A stretch of 64,000 bases of DNA, from the NCBI GenBank assembly GCA_029207755.1, contig JARCOQ010000016.1:10631307-10695306 (forward strand), written 5' to 3'. Below are positions 13,436 to 24,714 of this stretch, piece after piece (the stretch's first letter is position 1; the number at the start of each line of letters is the position of its first letter). Below the pieces are notes generated by a model that saw nothing but the letters and a program-made list of their open reading frames with translations, ran no database searches and was not told the origin of the DNA. Origin of the DNA: Chamaea fasciata (lineage: Eukaryota > Chordata > Aves > Passeriformes > Sylviidae). A program made the translations under genes and the position numbers.

Positions 13436-14133
13436 GTGTCCACCCAGGGCACCCACGTGGCAGCTCAGGGATAACTGGGGCCTGCAGTGCATTGTGCTCA
13501 TTGCACAGGTCCTGCAGCCCTGCCAGCACCCACCACCCACAGGAGAGGTGCATGTGCCACCAGCCTCCAAGGACAGCAGCAGGCAGAGCTGCCCATGCTA
13601 GGTGGCAGAGCTGGCAGACCTCCCCGATAAGGAGGGGGGGGCCCAATGCCCACCTGCCACCCCAGCAACTGGCCAGCACCAGTGCACTGTCCCCATTGCA
13701 CCCCCAGCCTTCTCTCTCCTGCACCCCCTTCCCTACCCAGCGCCCAGAGCATCTTTGAGCTCAGCTGCTCCTCTATTGACTTTGTAATTTACACCACAAG
13801 CAAACTCTGTTCTCATTTCCAATTACTTCACCATTCAGGGCATAAAAACTATTCCACCAATTAAAATTGCAATAATTAAAATTGAGGCTTTGGGTTGCTT
13901 CTGCCTTTCAAACACTTTACAAACTCTCCCTAAACTCCCTATTTCAAAGCTCCCTTCATGTCCTGATTTCCTGGCTAATTTGCAGAGCCACTGTGAGTGC
14001 TGGGCGGGCAGGGGCCAGCAGTCGCTGGGCCAGGCATTCCCAGTTATTACCTCCTCCCAGTATATATTCATTTCTTAATTTTTACATTATTATTCTGCAA
14101 GCTTTTTGTGTTTGTTTACACGATATGTGGGAA

Positions 14134-14142
14134 GGGGGGGGG
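14134..14142. repeat. Poly-G tract (G9)
   Basis: Nine consecutive G, followed by TGGG. Confidence 0.95.
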
Positions 14143-16249
14143 TGGGTGTTAAGGGCCCTCCTGACCTGCAATCCACCTGCTCCCAGACAGCCAAACCTCC
14201 TGTTCTTCCCACCCCACGGTCACAACCCTGCCTGTCCCCTGCCAGGTATCCTGCATGGTCTTTTCCTCCCTTCACCTCTGTCTGAGCCCATCCCTGCCTG
14301 GCAGGCATCTGGAGCTGCTCTTAATTCTTGATCTGTTGCAAGTCGGTTGAGCTGTGACCAGAGAAGGCTCTTTTCCAGCTACCTCCCTAAGGCTGTAATG
14401 CATCTTTATTCTGATTTCCCTTCCCAGTCTGGCATTGCTCACCTATTTCTCCCCAGAAAGCTGTATGCACCCTGGACCTGAACATGCTGTTGGCTTCTCA
14501 TGGGAAGAGAGGAGTGGAAAGGCAGTATGTATTTTGTATGCAGGAATAAATGAGAATGGATTTTAATTCCTCCTAATTGAGTCTCCAGAACTCTGACAAC
14601 TTCCCAATTAACACCAATTAACATAGTACACTTGACATCCCATAACATTCCATTAAATTTCCTAAAATAAGATGTGTAAAGCTTCTCTCTTCACAGAGAT
14701 GATCCCATCAAATGCTACACCTCAAAGGTATTTAAATAAACCCTTGCACCAGCTGCAGTGTCGAAGCCCTCTGTGGAGAGATGCACTTGCTCAGCAGCAG
14801 CACCTGCAGGTGCCCCTGGTGCCAAACTGGGCCATTGGCTCAGCACACGGTCAAGTTTGCTGGCTGATCCCAGGCATGATGTGAGCTCCCTGTGTGGGAG
14901 CCCAGGCCCAGATAAACATCCCCTCCAGCTAGTAATTTATTCAATGACATGGCTTGAACACTTTCCGTCCTCATGTCATGAGCTGATTATGCAAGACCAA
15001 CAAACAAGACACAGCTTTGGAAGTAAACATCTGGTTGGGAGTCAGCTGAATAACTGCTAAAAAGTGGTATTTTTCTGCTTGTTGCCATCATGGATCACAG
15101 CCCTTATAATTTGCTACCCACAGCTCCCTGCTGGATGTGCATTTCTTGTCCCTAACCTGCATCTAAGACAGAATCCAGCTGTGCAAAATCATATTTCACT
15201 TTATTTAGTGTCATGGAAACCTTTGCCTAGACAACAGAGGCACAATGCCAGCTGGCGCAAGGAACTGAGCTCCGAAGTGGACTGGAGCTGAGCAGAGTGA
15301 GGTGAGTCACTGCCCGTGGCCCCCGCATCGCCCTCGGCACCTTGCTGAGCCCCTGGCCACACCCTGATCCCCGCTCTGCCCCTGGCCACTGCACCATCCC
15401 GCTAGCCAGGGGCTGCTGCCTGAGACCAGCGTGCCTCCAGCTGCAGGGATGCATGCCCCTGTCCACTAAGTTGTCACCGGAGGGTTCTTAAAGTGCTTCA
15501 TCACTCTTGCTCCCAGGTCTTCCCCCCCCAGCCTCCATCTCCCCCTGGGTCTCCCCTCTCCTCGCCTCAGCATCTTGGCGGGTTCCATCAGCGAGCCTGC
15601 TAAAGCCCAGGGTATAAGGGGAGGGAAAGACAAGCCTATAAATAACAGGTAAGGGAAACAGCCAAGAGTTCTGGGAAAGGCCGGGTGACACATCCATAAC
15701 AAATAAATCATAAAAACCTGATGAACTAATACACAGCCTCCTGCCACTCCTGACCTCCAGCTCTCAACTGCGGCAAAGTGCCAGGAGACCAAAATAGCAA
15801 AAAACACCAATTAAATATTAAAACTCACAAATGTAACACTGAGCAGGAGAGGGGAGGGGGCCTGTATCAGCCCCAAGGGCCCTGTGGGATCAGGTTCCCA
15901 CCTTCTGCAAGAGAAAAGGACAATTTGTATTGGAAACTAGACTTTCCAAGCTCATTTCTACAGAAAACATTCAATGCTGATGACACCGTCTGGAGTGTGA
16001 TGGAAGCCTGTCCACTGCTGGGACTTCTGGCACACTTATCCCTGACATTTGGCTGCTTTGCAGTTACTCTGTACCTGAATTTGCTCCTCGCTGGGCTCTG
16101 CCTGCCTCATAGTGCTCTGGAGCCCTGGCAGGAGCATTCCTGGGGGTCTGGGTCTGGAGCTGTGACTGTGGCTAGGGCCCAGCCCTAGTGTCCAGCCCTC
16201 ACAGAGGCCAGGGACATCAGAAAGGGCAGAGAGGGTAAGGAGAGGTTCT

Positions 16250-16620
16250 CTGTGCTAAAAGGTGGACAAGTGCAATGCAAACCGCAGGCAGAGCAGTTTT
16301 GCACAGCCTTTAAAGTATTATCACACATCAGGAATAGGGACAAAGGTCAAAATCATTAGTGTTTGAGTTCTGAATTAAATCCCCTGCAATTAGCCCTGAG
16401 AAGCCAACTGGAGATGCTGTTGAGATAACAGAGCAGGTATCTCTGTAATTGATAATTACGAGGTGTAAAGACGTGCGCTTGCTTTGAAAAACATAATTGT
16501 TTCTCATCTGAAAAGATTACTTTATCGTAATGGTCTGCAATTATTTTTATTTTAGACAGACTGGTGCCAACATCTGTAGCGTCAAAACAGCCCATTTCAC
16601 AGAAAATTGCTGCAATTTGC
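16250..16620. promoter_or_regulatory. AT-rich candidate conserved non-coding element
   Basis: The block mixes homeodomain-type TAAT cores (GATAATTACGAGG, CATAATTG) with retained CpGs (GACGTGCGC, ATCGTAATGG). A 93-residue minus-strand frame spans 16356-16637 but shows no recognisable domain. Confidence 0.3.
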
Positions 16621-19189
16621 CAGTTTCCCCCACACAAGAGGATGTTTGTTGTTGTTCAAAGGGACAGAACTGGGGCTGATCTCTAAACCTCACAAGGAAT
16701 TCTATCATTCTGTGAAATCACACACCTCAAGCACCTCTCAGGGCATTTTTATCTTGCTCCAGTTCTGCAGGAGCTCCAGGCATGCCCAAGGTATTTGCTG
16801 CTCCTGCATTTTCTGATGCCAGTGGAGAACCAGGAGAGCATGAGGGAGCAGGGCTGGTGCCTGGAGAGGGGGCAGAGGCAGTGCCAGGTCCTGGCCCTGT
16901 GTGCACAGCGCTGGGCTCAGCTGCCTGTGGAGCCTCCCTTGGGAGGCAGGCCCCGGGGCTGCCAGCTGCCCAAAGCCATTGCAGAGGTCTGCGCAAGAGC
17001 CTGGCCTGCCTTGTGTATCTGAGGTGGGGAGACGAACTTTGAGGTGTCACAGCAGAGAATCCCTATGTACGTCAAAGCAGAAGATGTTCTTTTTAAAGTG
17101 ATCTCCCAAATGACTCTTGGTCTTCTGCACATCCCTAGCCAGGAGGGAGCATAGCTCCACTTGGCCAGAAGCCATGGGATGCAGCGTTGCATGGCACAGC
17201 CCAAATGGTCCCTTCATCAGTGCTGAACAGGTGACTTGTGTTATCTCTGCATCACACCACAGCTGCCAGAGACCACGGGTCAATGCGACTGACCCTTCAC
17301 CTGTAGTGTCCTGGAATTATGGCCCTCAACAGTCAAAGCACAGGGACCAGGCCATTGGGGAACAGCCTGATCAGGGAGCGAGCTGCATCTGCCATACCCC
17401 CGCATTTCCCACAGCCAGGAGCTTCCACCCTCCATGAGGGCAGAGCAGGGGTGATGGACACTGTCCTTGCAACGGGGTCAGTAGACCTGCCCTGCCAGCC
17501 CCAGCAGGAAAAGAAGCAGGAGCAGGGAGGGTGTAGATCAGCCTCCAGCTTGTACCAAGTCCCGTGCGGCAGGAGCTCCTGCTGGCAGTCGTGCAGGGAC
17601 AGCCCCACATGGGCCCCATGGCAGCTCCCTGGAGAGCAGCTGAAATCCTGTTAAACGAGGAAATGGCAATTTGCTCAAAGTGGACACACTTCATCAGTGG
17701 TAAGAGGAGCTGAGTATAATTTCATAACTTTTCAAGCTGCCTGAAGACAGCACGTACATCTGTGTTTATTACTGCATGAGCACCAGGCATGCGTGCCCAG
17801 TGTGCTGCCCTCAGAGCGTGGGGAAAAATGGGCCAAAGGGGCTCCAAATTGTGGCCAGTCCCTGCTGACTCCCTGAGCACCAGTGGCTGCTTGACTGTGC
17901 TGCCAGCTGTGGGAGGGTGATCACAAGGCAAGGGGTGCCCCAACCCCCAGCCCAGGTCCAGGCCAGGCAGAGGGACTCCCCTTCACCCAGGTGCCACCAC
18001 ACAGCTGAACCAACCCCCTGACAGCAGGGCACAGGAGGGCAGCTGCGGGGGCAGGCCCACGTGCCACGCACGACACAGCAGCCTGTGGGGCTCCCAGAAA
18101 TGCCAGTGCACAGACAGGCTTTGCCAGAGGTGCCATCGTGTGCAGAGCTGCCCGTCTGTTTGCAATGCACAGCAGTCAGGTTTGATTTAAATATTTGCTC
18201 TGCTTATGCCAAATAGTTGTTCAAAATCTTCAGGGACATTAATATTTATGCATGAGTTTTGAATAAATCTGTTATGATCAAAAGGTCTTGCATAATTGTG
18301 GCTCATTGCTGCTGCCCAGGACCCTTCAGAGCCCACACAAAGTGGCAGGATGGAGCCGTGCCATCACCAGCCCAAGTTCTGACCTTTATGAGAGTGTGTG
18401 CAGAGCTGTACTCATGTCCTGCTGTCTGTCCTGCTGTTCTCCTGTCCTCCTGCATCTTTGAAAGCTGTCACTGCACCAGTGCTCCGAGGTTCTCCCTGCC
18501 AGTGCCCTACACACAGTTCTGCTGGTCTGCCCCATGCTGTCCCTGCCCTGTGGGGTGACATTCCACCAGCAGGCAGCGGGGCGACACATCACTCATGAGC
18601 ATCAGCTCTCACACTGGCCAGGCACAGTGTTTGAGGGTCTCTGTTCTACACCCTTCACACAGCAGATAGGAGCCCGTCACCCACCCCTTGGCCGGCAGCA
18701 GGTCCCTTGTGCCAGGCACTGCCAGAGCTGCCTGCACACCTGCTGGCCCGGTCACCCTGTGCCACCATCCCCTCTTCCATGCAGGAATCCCGATGTTCAG
18801 GGGCTCTGGCATCCTGGCCAGGGTGATGCTTGGGGGCTGCCAAGGGACCATGGTTGGATGCAGGGGTCCCTCCAGCTCACCACAGCAGCACCGAAATCAC
18901 CCGGGCTCCTCGCCTGGTGCAACCTTGGCTCTGTGCTCTTTAGCCCAGAGAGGCTGTGATTAAAGAGTGATTCATGCCTGGCATAGAGGGTCCTTCCAGC
19001 AATCCATCTCCCACACAAGTTCCTCTCGGCAGAGGCAGGTAAATCAGAGCAGCTGGCAGTGGGCCCGGCCGGACAGTGTCACCTGGGGGCTGCCCTGCCA
19101 TGATGGAGGGCTGTGATTGCCACGGCAGGGGGCTGCTGCCACTGCCAGGGATTTATCACCCCTGTGCTGCCAACGCAAACTCAGTGTGG

Positions 19190-19400
19190 GGAAGCAGTGC
19201 CACTGTAATTATTCTGCAAACATAATTAGGTACAAATGTAGTGAATAAGTAATACTAAAATATATTTATTTCCCACTATTCTCCCAACTCTTGCAGTCCA
19301 TTAAAATGCGTTATTATGATAATTTGTCATGAAAATGACAACATTTATTAATGCATTAAACTAAATTCCTAGTAAATTAGTAATTGGCTAAACAATGCCA
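19190..19400. promoter_or_regulatory. AT-rich homeodomain-motif-rich block
   Basis: TAATTA/ATTA cores occur repeatedly (TGTAATTATTC, CATAATTAGG, TTATTAATGC, TTAGTAATTGG) over about 210 bp, including a retained CpG in AAATGCGTTATTATG. A candidate enhancer, by composition only. Confidence 0.25.
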
Positions 19401-19513
19401 CTGAGATCACTGTGCTGGGGCCTTTAGCAAAGGAGAGAAATGCAGGAGGAAAACCATTTGTTTTTGTAGTTTCTCCCACTCTTCTCAGTGGCAGCTTGGA
19501 GTTAAGCCGTGGG

Positions 19514-19540
19514 AGAGCGTGGCCAGTGAGGCCACGCTCT
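19514..19540. repeat. Perfect 11-bp inverted repeat with 5-nt loop
   Basis: AGAGCGTGGCC, loop AGTGA, GGCCACGCTCT forms a GC-rich hairpin. The right arm runs into a tandem 10-bp direct repeat (CACGCTCTTG twice, about 19533-19552). It lies about 100 bp upstream of the CR1 insertion. No T-tract follows, so it is not a terminator. Confidence 0.8.
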
Positions 19541-19639
19541 TGCACGCTCTTGCGGGGTGGCAAGCCCGTTGTCGGACACCTGCCAAGGCTCCAGTCAGCG
19601 CCTCGGAAGGATGGGAACGCCAGCACGCTGGACACAGAT

Positions 19640-19957
19640 GAGGTGGGAGCTCTCTCTAGGGGGCCAGGCTCTGCTCCCACACAACCAGTGACAGGATGAG
19701 TGGAAATGGCCTCAAGCTGTGCCAGGGGAGGCTCTGGTTGGACATCAGGAAGAATTTCTTCATGGAAAGGGTGGTCAGGCACTGAAGGGGCTGCCCAGGG
19801 AGGGGATGGAGTTTCCATTCCTGGTGGTGTCCAAGAAACGACCGGACGTGGAACTCAGTGCTCTGATCTGTTTGACAAAGTGATGATCAGCCAAAGGTGG
19901 GACTCAATAGTCTTGGAGGTTTTTTCCAAACGAAATGATTCTGGGATTCTGGGACTC
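19640..19957 (+). mobile_element. CR1 LINE, 5'-truncated 3' end
   Basis: The sequence contains consecutive CR1 landmarks. These are GAGGTGGGAGCTCTCTCT, CAAGCTGTGCCAGGGGAGG, TTGGACATCAGGAAGAATTT, CTTCATGGAAAGGGTGGTCAGGC as its continuation, GGGCTGCCCAGGGAGG, GGACTCAATAGTCTTGGAGG, and a two-unit terminal repeat GATTCTGGGATTCTGGG ending near 19955. This is a normal dead-on-arrival insertion of about 320 bp with no coding capacity. It lies roughly 280 bp upstream of the 20.3-kb CpG island. Confidence 0.9.
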
Positions 19958-20293
19958 GGATCGCACTGTGACGGGCGTCTGTGTCGGAACCTTCAGGGAT
20001 GTGTTTTAAAATTCCCTCTGACTGTGCAGCAGCTCTGGGGAAGCTGAAGACAGAGTCAGTTGCAGTGTGGCAGCAGCTGCCATTGCTCCTCGGGATCAGT
20101 TGCTGTTGGGGATGTGTCCAACCATCCTGCTTCTCCATTAAACACCAGGGACAAGCCCATCCGGCTCCTCCGGCCTCTGCTCTCAATCTTGTGTATTACA
20201 CAGAAAACAACAGAGAGATGTACGAATCATCCCGAAACCCGAGGCGCCTCCACGCCCCCAGAGCCCTGCGGCCCGCCCTGTCCCGCCCCTCAG

Positions 20294-20305
20294 GCCGCCA
20301 TTTTG
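20294..20305 (-). promoter_or_regulatory. Consensus YY1 binding site
   Basis: The + strand reads GCCGCCATTTTG, whose reverse complement CAAAATGGCGGC matches the extended YY1 consensus AAnATGGCGGC. Such sites commonly sit just downstream of start sites of CpG-island promoters, which supports a promoter reading of the surrounding island. Binding itself is inferred. Confidence 0.6.
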
Positions 20306-20405
20306 TCTGCGGGGGAGGCGGCGCGGCCGGCGCCTCACGGCTCCGCGGCCGGCAGCGACCCCTGGCGGGCGCGGGGCGCAGGGGCGGCGGGGAGCGGGGA
20401 TCGCG

Positions 20406-20605
20406 ACGGGAATAACCACAGGGACAACGGGGATAGCGACGGGGATAACGGGAATAACGGGGATAGCGACGGGAATGACGGGAATAACGCAGACAGAAAC
20501 GCGAATAATGGGGATAGCGACGGGGACAACAACGGGGATAGCGACTGGGATAGTGACGAGGATAACGGGGATAGTGACGGGGATAACGGGGTTAGTGACG
20601 GGGCC
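20406..20605 (+). repeat. 9/12-bp minisatellite within the CpG island
   Basis: The array alternates ACGGGGATA and ACGGGGATAGCG units with point variants (GGGAATA, GGGATAGTG, GGGACAAC). It spans about 17 units over 200 bp. Most unit lengths are multiples of three, so long frames stay open on both strands. One reads as Asp/Gly/Asn/Ser-rich on the + strand and one as Ile/Pro/Val-rich on the - strand. These frames are by-products of the repeat, with no start in good context or conserved domain. Confidence 0.9.
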
Positions 20606-23600
20606 GGCCGCGGGGCGGGCTGCGGCGGTCACGGCCCGGAGCCCCTGGCCCGCTGCCTTCCCGCGGTGCCTCAGCAGAGGGCGCCGTGTCCCCGGGCTGA
20701 GGTGCTGTGCCGCTGGCGGGGACGGCCCTGGCCCGCCCTGGGAGGAATTTCCTCAAATACGCCGGTGCAACCTCAGGCTGCTTCTTCTTGTGCCATTGCT
20801 GGTTACCTGTGAGAAGAGACTGACGGCCCTGAAGGTGCAAACACTCACGGGACCACAGGTGCTGCCCCGTGCCCCCGCTCTGCCGCACGGAGCAGAGGTC
20901 ACCACTCGTCCTGCCCGCTCCAGCGCCGGCTCTGCACACCTGTGAGCCATTTCGGGCCTAAGGAGGCCCCAGAGACCCTAGAGGTGCTGCTCGTTGTTGT
21001 GGCTCTGTTCCCTGTGGTCTTGTGCTGGCCCCTGTGCTGTCCTGCCAAATGGCCTCTGGCTGGAGGCTTGGTGACATGGGGCAATGTCACAGCTTCTCCC
21101 CAGCGGCCAGGAGCTGCCTGTCCCCAAGGAAAGCGACATGCTGCATGGTCCCCTATGGGCAGAAACTACCTTGACACCCTTGCTGGGTGGGAACTGGAGC
21201 CATTCTCTCGGCTGGCTGTGCTGCTGGCGTGATTGAGCGTGGTGCAGTCCGCCTGCCTGTCCCGCTGCCTGGTACATGGCCACAATGAGCTCCTGTGGAG
21301 CATGGCTGGGTTACAACAACTTCTTTTACCTCTTCTGCCCGAAGGAACACTAAGAAAGACAACTCTCTGTTCTGGGCTCTTTAATTTTGTGTGGCACTTT
21401 ACTGCCAAAGGGAAGGTGCTGTAAACACCAGGCAGGGTAGCAGCAATGTCAAACAATGGGAAGGAGCTGCTGTGCAGCTGAACACCCCAGCCCAGCTGAG
21501 GTTCCAGTTCCCACCATGGCTGTTCTGAGCAGCAGCAGGAGCTCTGCAGCTGGGTCTGCTTGCTCAGGAAAGGCTTTGCCTGGGCAGTGCTTCTGTCCAA
21601 GGGCCCGACTACCTCCAGGGTTGACTGAACTTTCTGTCTGCTGGGGCTGGGGGAGACTCCTGTCCTCTCTGGTGCCCGAGGGGGGGAAGCAAAGGCTGGT
21701 CCTGGGCCAGAGGCATATCCCTCTCTCCTGGATACCCCAGCTGGCTGATAGGGAACAGCTGCCTGTGTTTAGTATCAGCCACTTGCCTGCTTGATTCCCA
21801 AGCAGCAGGCAACACTGCACCTGCTGTGAGAGTTCAAGTAAGTTGTGTTTGTTTCTGCATTTTTTCCAGCTGAGAAATTCACTCTGTGAACTTTTAATCC
21901 TTTTTTCCTGGGGCAGAAGAGGCCACTGTGGGTGAGGTGGGCGGTGGTGAGCAGCTGTGTTTTCTGCCTGCTCATGAAGAGCTTTCCCAGCTGAATTACC
22001 CTGCAAACTCCAGCGGTTTGCAGGCAGCCCACATCTGTCACACACAGGTTGGCAGTGCATCGATTTTGGGGATCCACTCTGCTCTTAATGGTGCTGGAGG
22101 CTCCTCAGACTTGTATCAGACTGCACAGTCACTGTGGGAATGGCAGTGGAAGGAACCTGGGGGACTTGGAAGAGGAGGATTTGCTGCATTCCCTGTGGGA
22201 TAGCCAGGCTACCTCTGTGTGGAATACCCTTGTGTGGACACAAACAGGACCAGACCAGGATTAGGAGGAGGAGAAGATGTGTCCAGCCAGCCCTCCCCGG
22301 TGCCTGGTTCTGTTCAGGTGGCTGGAGAAGGTGAAGACAGGAGGGGAGTGGGTGCCATGGGGCCTGCTCAGAAGGTTGGGACACCTGCAGGAGCCCGTGG
22401 GGAGCCAGGCCTGTGCCCTGACCCAGAGAGCTGCAGCTCACAGCATGGCAGGGAGCAGGGCAGGAGGATCAGCATTCACCTGCCCTCCTCGCTACGGATG
22501 GGACTCCAAAAGATGGGCCTGCCACTTCATTCCACTCTGTTAAGCGCCTGTAACTGTGGCCGACAGCATGGCCCCAGGCAGCTGCTGCTCTCTGCAGTTC
22601 CCCTGTATTTTTGCTGTGCTAGCAGCACAGAGCCAAGCAAAGGATGCGTGTAGCTGCGTAGAGACACTCAGGTTCCTGAGGTGATGTTGAGGAAACTGCA
22701 GCAAGGAAAACAACAGCTTTGTAGGGAAATCCGGAGGCGGGGAAAACAGCTGTGACAAAGCCATTGGGGCACAGCTTTCTGTGCACCTAATGAAAGCTGG
22801 CACTAGACTTGGGCACCTGGGCCTGCTGCTGGGCTCTTGCCCACTTCATGTCCTACTTGCCAAGCTGACCTTCTGGCCTGGTGCCTTTCCTACACCAGTC
22901 ACCATCTCCATGGATGCACTGCTCCTCCCTAACAGCCAGGACCATGCTGTGCCCCAGGTACACTGTGAAGCCAGCTCCTTCTGCCACAGTGCATCCATGC
23001 TGTCTCCTTCCTGGGGAGCAAGGACCTTGGGAACCTTCCCATCCATCCCCAAACTGCTAGAGCAAGTCCTGGTGCCATCAGCTGGCATAGAGGGGAGCCA
23101 CTGGAATGGCAGTGGATCCCTGGAGCTGCACTTGTGCATTTAAACATGCCAGATGTGGGTAGAACTACCACTGACACCTGTGGTATGGATGGATGTCTGA
23201 TGTCTTCTGGACAGTCATTAAATGGACAGACTGTAAAGGATGTGCTGCCCTGATTGTCTTGGGGACTTTTCCGTCTCAGTGAAGACAGACAGATCAGCAC
23301 CTGGTAACTCTTTGGATGCCAAGACTTGTGGGACAAGAGGAAACAGATGGTTCTTTGTATTCACACAAGACGAGAGCAGAGAAGTCTGTTCTGGCACTTC
23401 AAGTGTGAGCTAGGCGAGGAGCAGAATTCTCTATCATCAGATAAAATCTTCCGCTGAATATGCTCATGTTCTGGCAAAAAACTTTAAAAAATCAAACCTT
23501 GGCTGTCCTTCCTGCTGCAACAGCCCTTGCCCCCATGGAACAGAGCTGCAACTGGAAAGGAAGAGCATTTGATGTCATGGAGTAGTTAAATGTTTCACAG

Positions 23601-24691
23601 TGCCCTCTAAGCACCCCCTTGGCTTCCCCCAGGGTATCTCCACCCCAGCAGAGCCCACAGGGTAGGAGTGTGCCAAATGCTCCCTCAGCCCCTGCTTTCC
23701 CCAAGCCTGAACGTGCTGGGTGCACATCCCAAAGGGCTGTTTCCCAGCAGCATGGGGGATGGAGGTGTCCAGGCCAGGGGCTGTGTGCCAGTGGTTGCCA
23801 GCAGGTGCCAGGACAGAAGTGGCTCCCTGGCCATGCTTCTGCAGTGTCAAAGGGAACTTTGGAACATGTGGCTGTTTTATTGCTCAGGAGCAACCTGGAG
23901 CACCAGGATGTGATCAGGAACCTGTGAGAATTTTCAAATCCTCCCTTTGCAATAAATCAACATCTCATTGCATGTGTTACTTATCTTATCAGCTTAATGC
24001 AATCCTTATCCAAAAAGACTAATCCAATTCCTCTAGAGAGATGTGTCTGATTAGATTAATTAATCTGTTTGCACTGGAGATTTTCCTAACGCTTGAACAT
24101 CCTTGGGGCAAATTCCTCTCTGAACCCTGTGTGTTCTGTCTTAGTTGGGGAAGAAGGGGGAGAAGGGCAAAGGCATTGTTGAGGCGGAAAAAAGGCCCTG
24201 ATGCTGTGGCTGCTCGAGTCAGATCAGAATGGGGAAGGGGTTTTGGAAAGCTCAGGGCTTCCCAGGGATGCTGTAAGCCCCACAGCTGGGTGCCAACTCT
24301 GTGCCCCACATTCCCAAACCCCACACTGGACACCAGCAGCATCAGCCTCCTTCCACAGTGACAAATCTGACCAGGTAGCTCTGCAGGGGCTGCTTCTGGC
24401 GTTTTTCTGAGTGTCCTCACTTTTTATACATATTTTGAACAGTAAGTTTGCCGTATCAAGCTGATCTAACTCCCAGCAGAGCTCTTTGTGGACAAAACCA
24501 GGATGGAATCAAAATTACGATTTTCTAATTGTCAGTTGGTGTGGGCACACATATTTGTAGCCATTATCTTCTTATAGCCATTATTACAGCTGCCAAGATA
24601 AAAGCTCTGGAAAATTAGTCAGTTTTGCTGAGGAATCTTCTTAATTGCACCAAGAGTACTGTGTTGGTCAGCAGTGTACAGGTGAGGAGCT

Positions 24692-24714
24692 GGGAGGGGG
24701 GGGGGGTGGGAAGG
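24692..24714 (+). repeat. G-run cluster with G-quadruplex potential
   Basis: GGG-A-G11-T-GGG-AA-GGG provides more than four G-tracts with 1-2-nt loops, a strong quadruplex pattern. No gene is adjacent. Confidence 0.8.

Larger units (their letters stand above)
1..19639. other. Gene-poor interval, no supported gene
   Basis: GC-rich unique DNA alternates with AT-rich blocks (about 2200-2500, 6530-6620, 6840-7110, 7790-7920, 8400-8960, 10400-10570, 11400-11680, 12410-12560, 12820-13140, 16250-16620, 18170-18300, 19190-19400). I saw minisatellites, a poly-C tract and no recognised transposon. Open frames up to 256 codons exist but lack domains, good start contexts or splice structure. Confidence 0.7.
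20230..20740. promoter_or_regulatory. Orphan CpG island, candidate promoter
   Basis: CpGs are dense here (nine in 20281-20340 alone), against a near-CpG-free background on both sides. It contains a consensus YY1 element (20294-20305), GC-box-like stretches (CCCGCCCCTC at about 20283 and GGGGCGGCGGGG near 20390), and no recognisable coding exon. It most resembles a TATA-less promoter of a non-coding or unannotated transcript. Direction is not clear. Confidence 0.5.

Noticed and set aside
16696..16715. ATTCTATCATTCTGTG string resembling a CR1 3' terminal repeat
   Set aside because: The preceding 100 bases do not follow CR1 order convincingly, so a CR1 call is not supported.
20060..20812. 250-codon + frame, Asp/Asn/Gly-rich
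   Set aside because: The length is caused by triplet-multiple minisatellite units that exclude stops. It does not begin with ATG at the annotated limit and shows no conserved domain.
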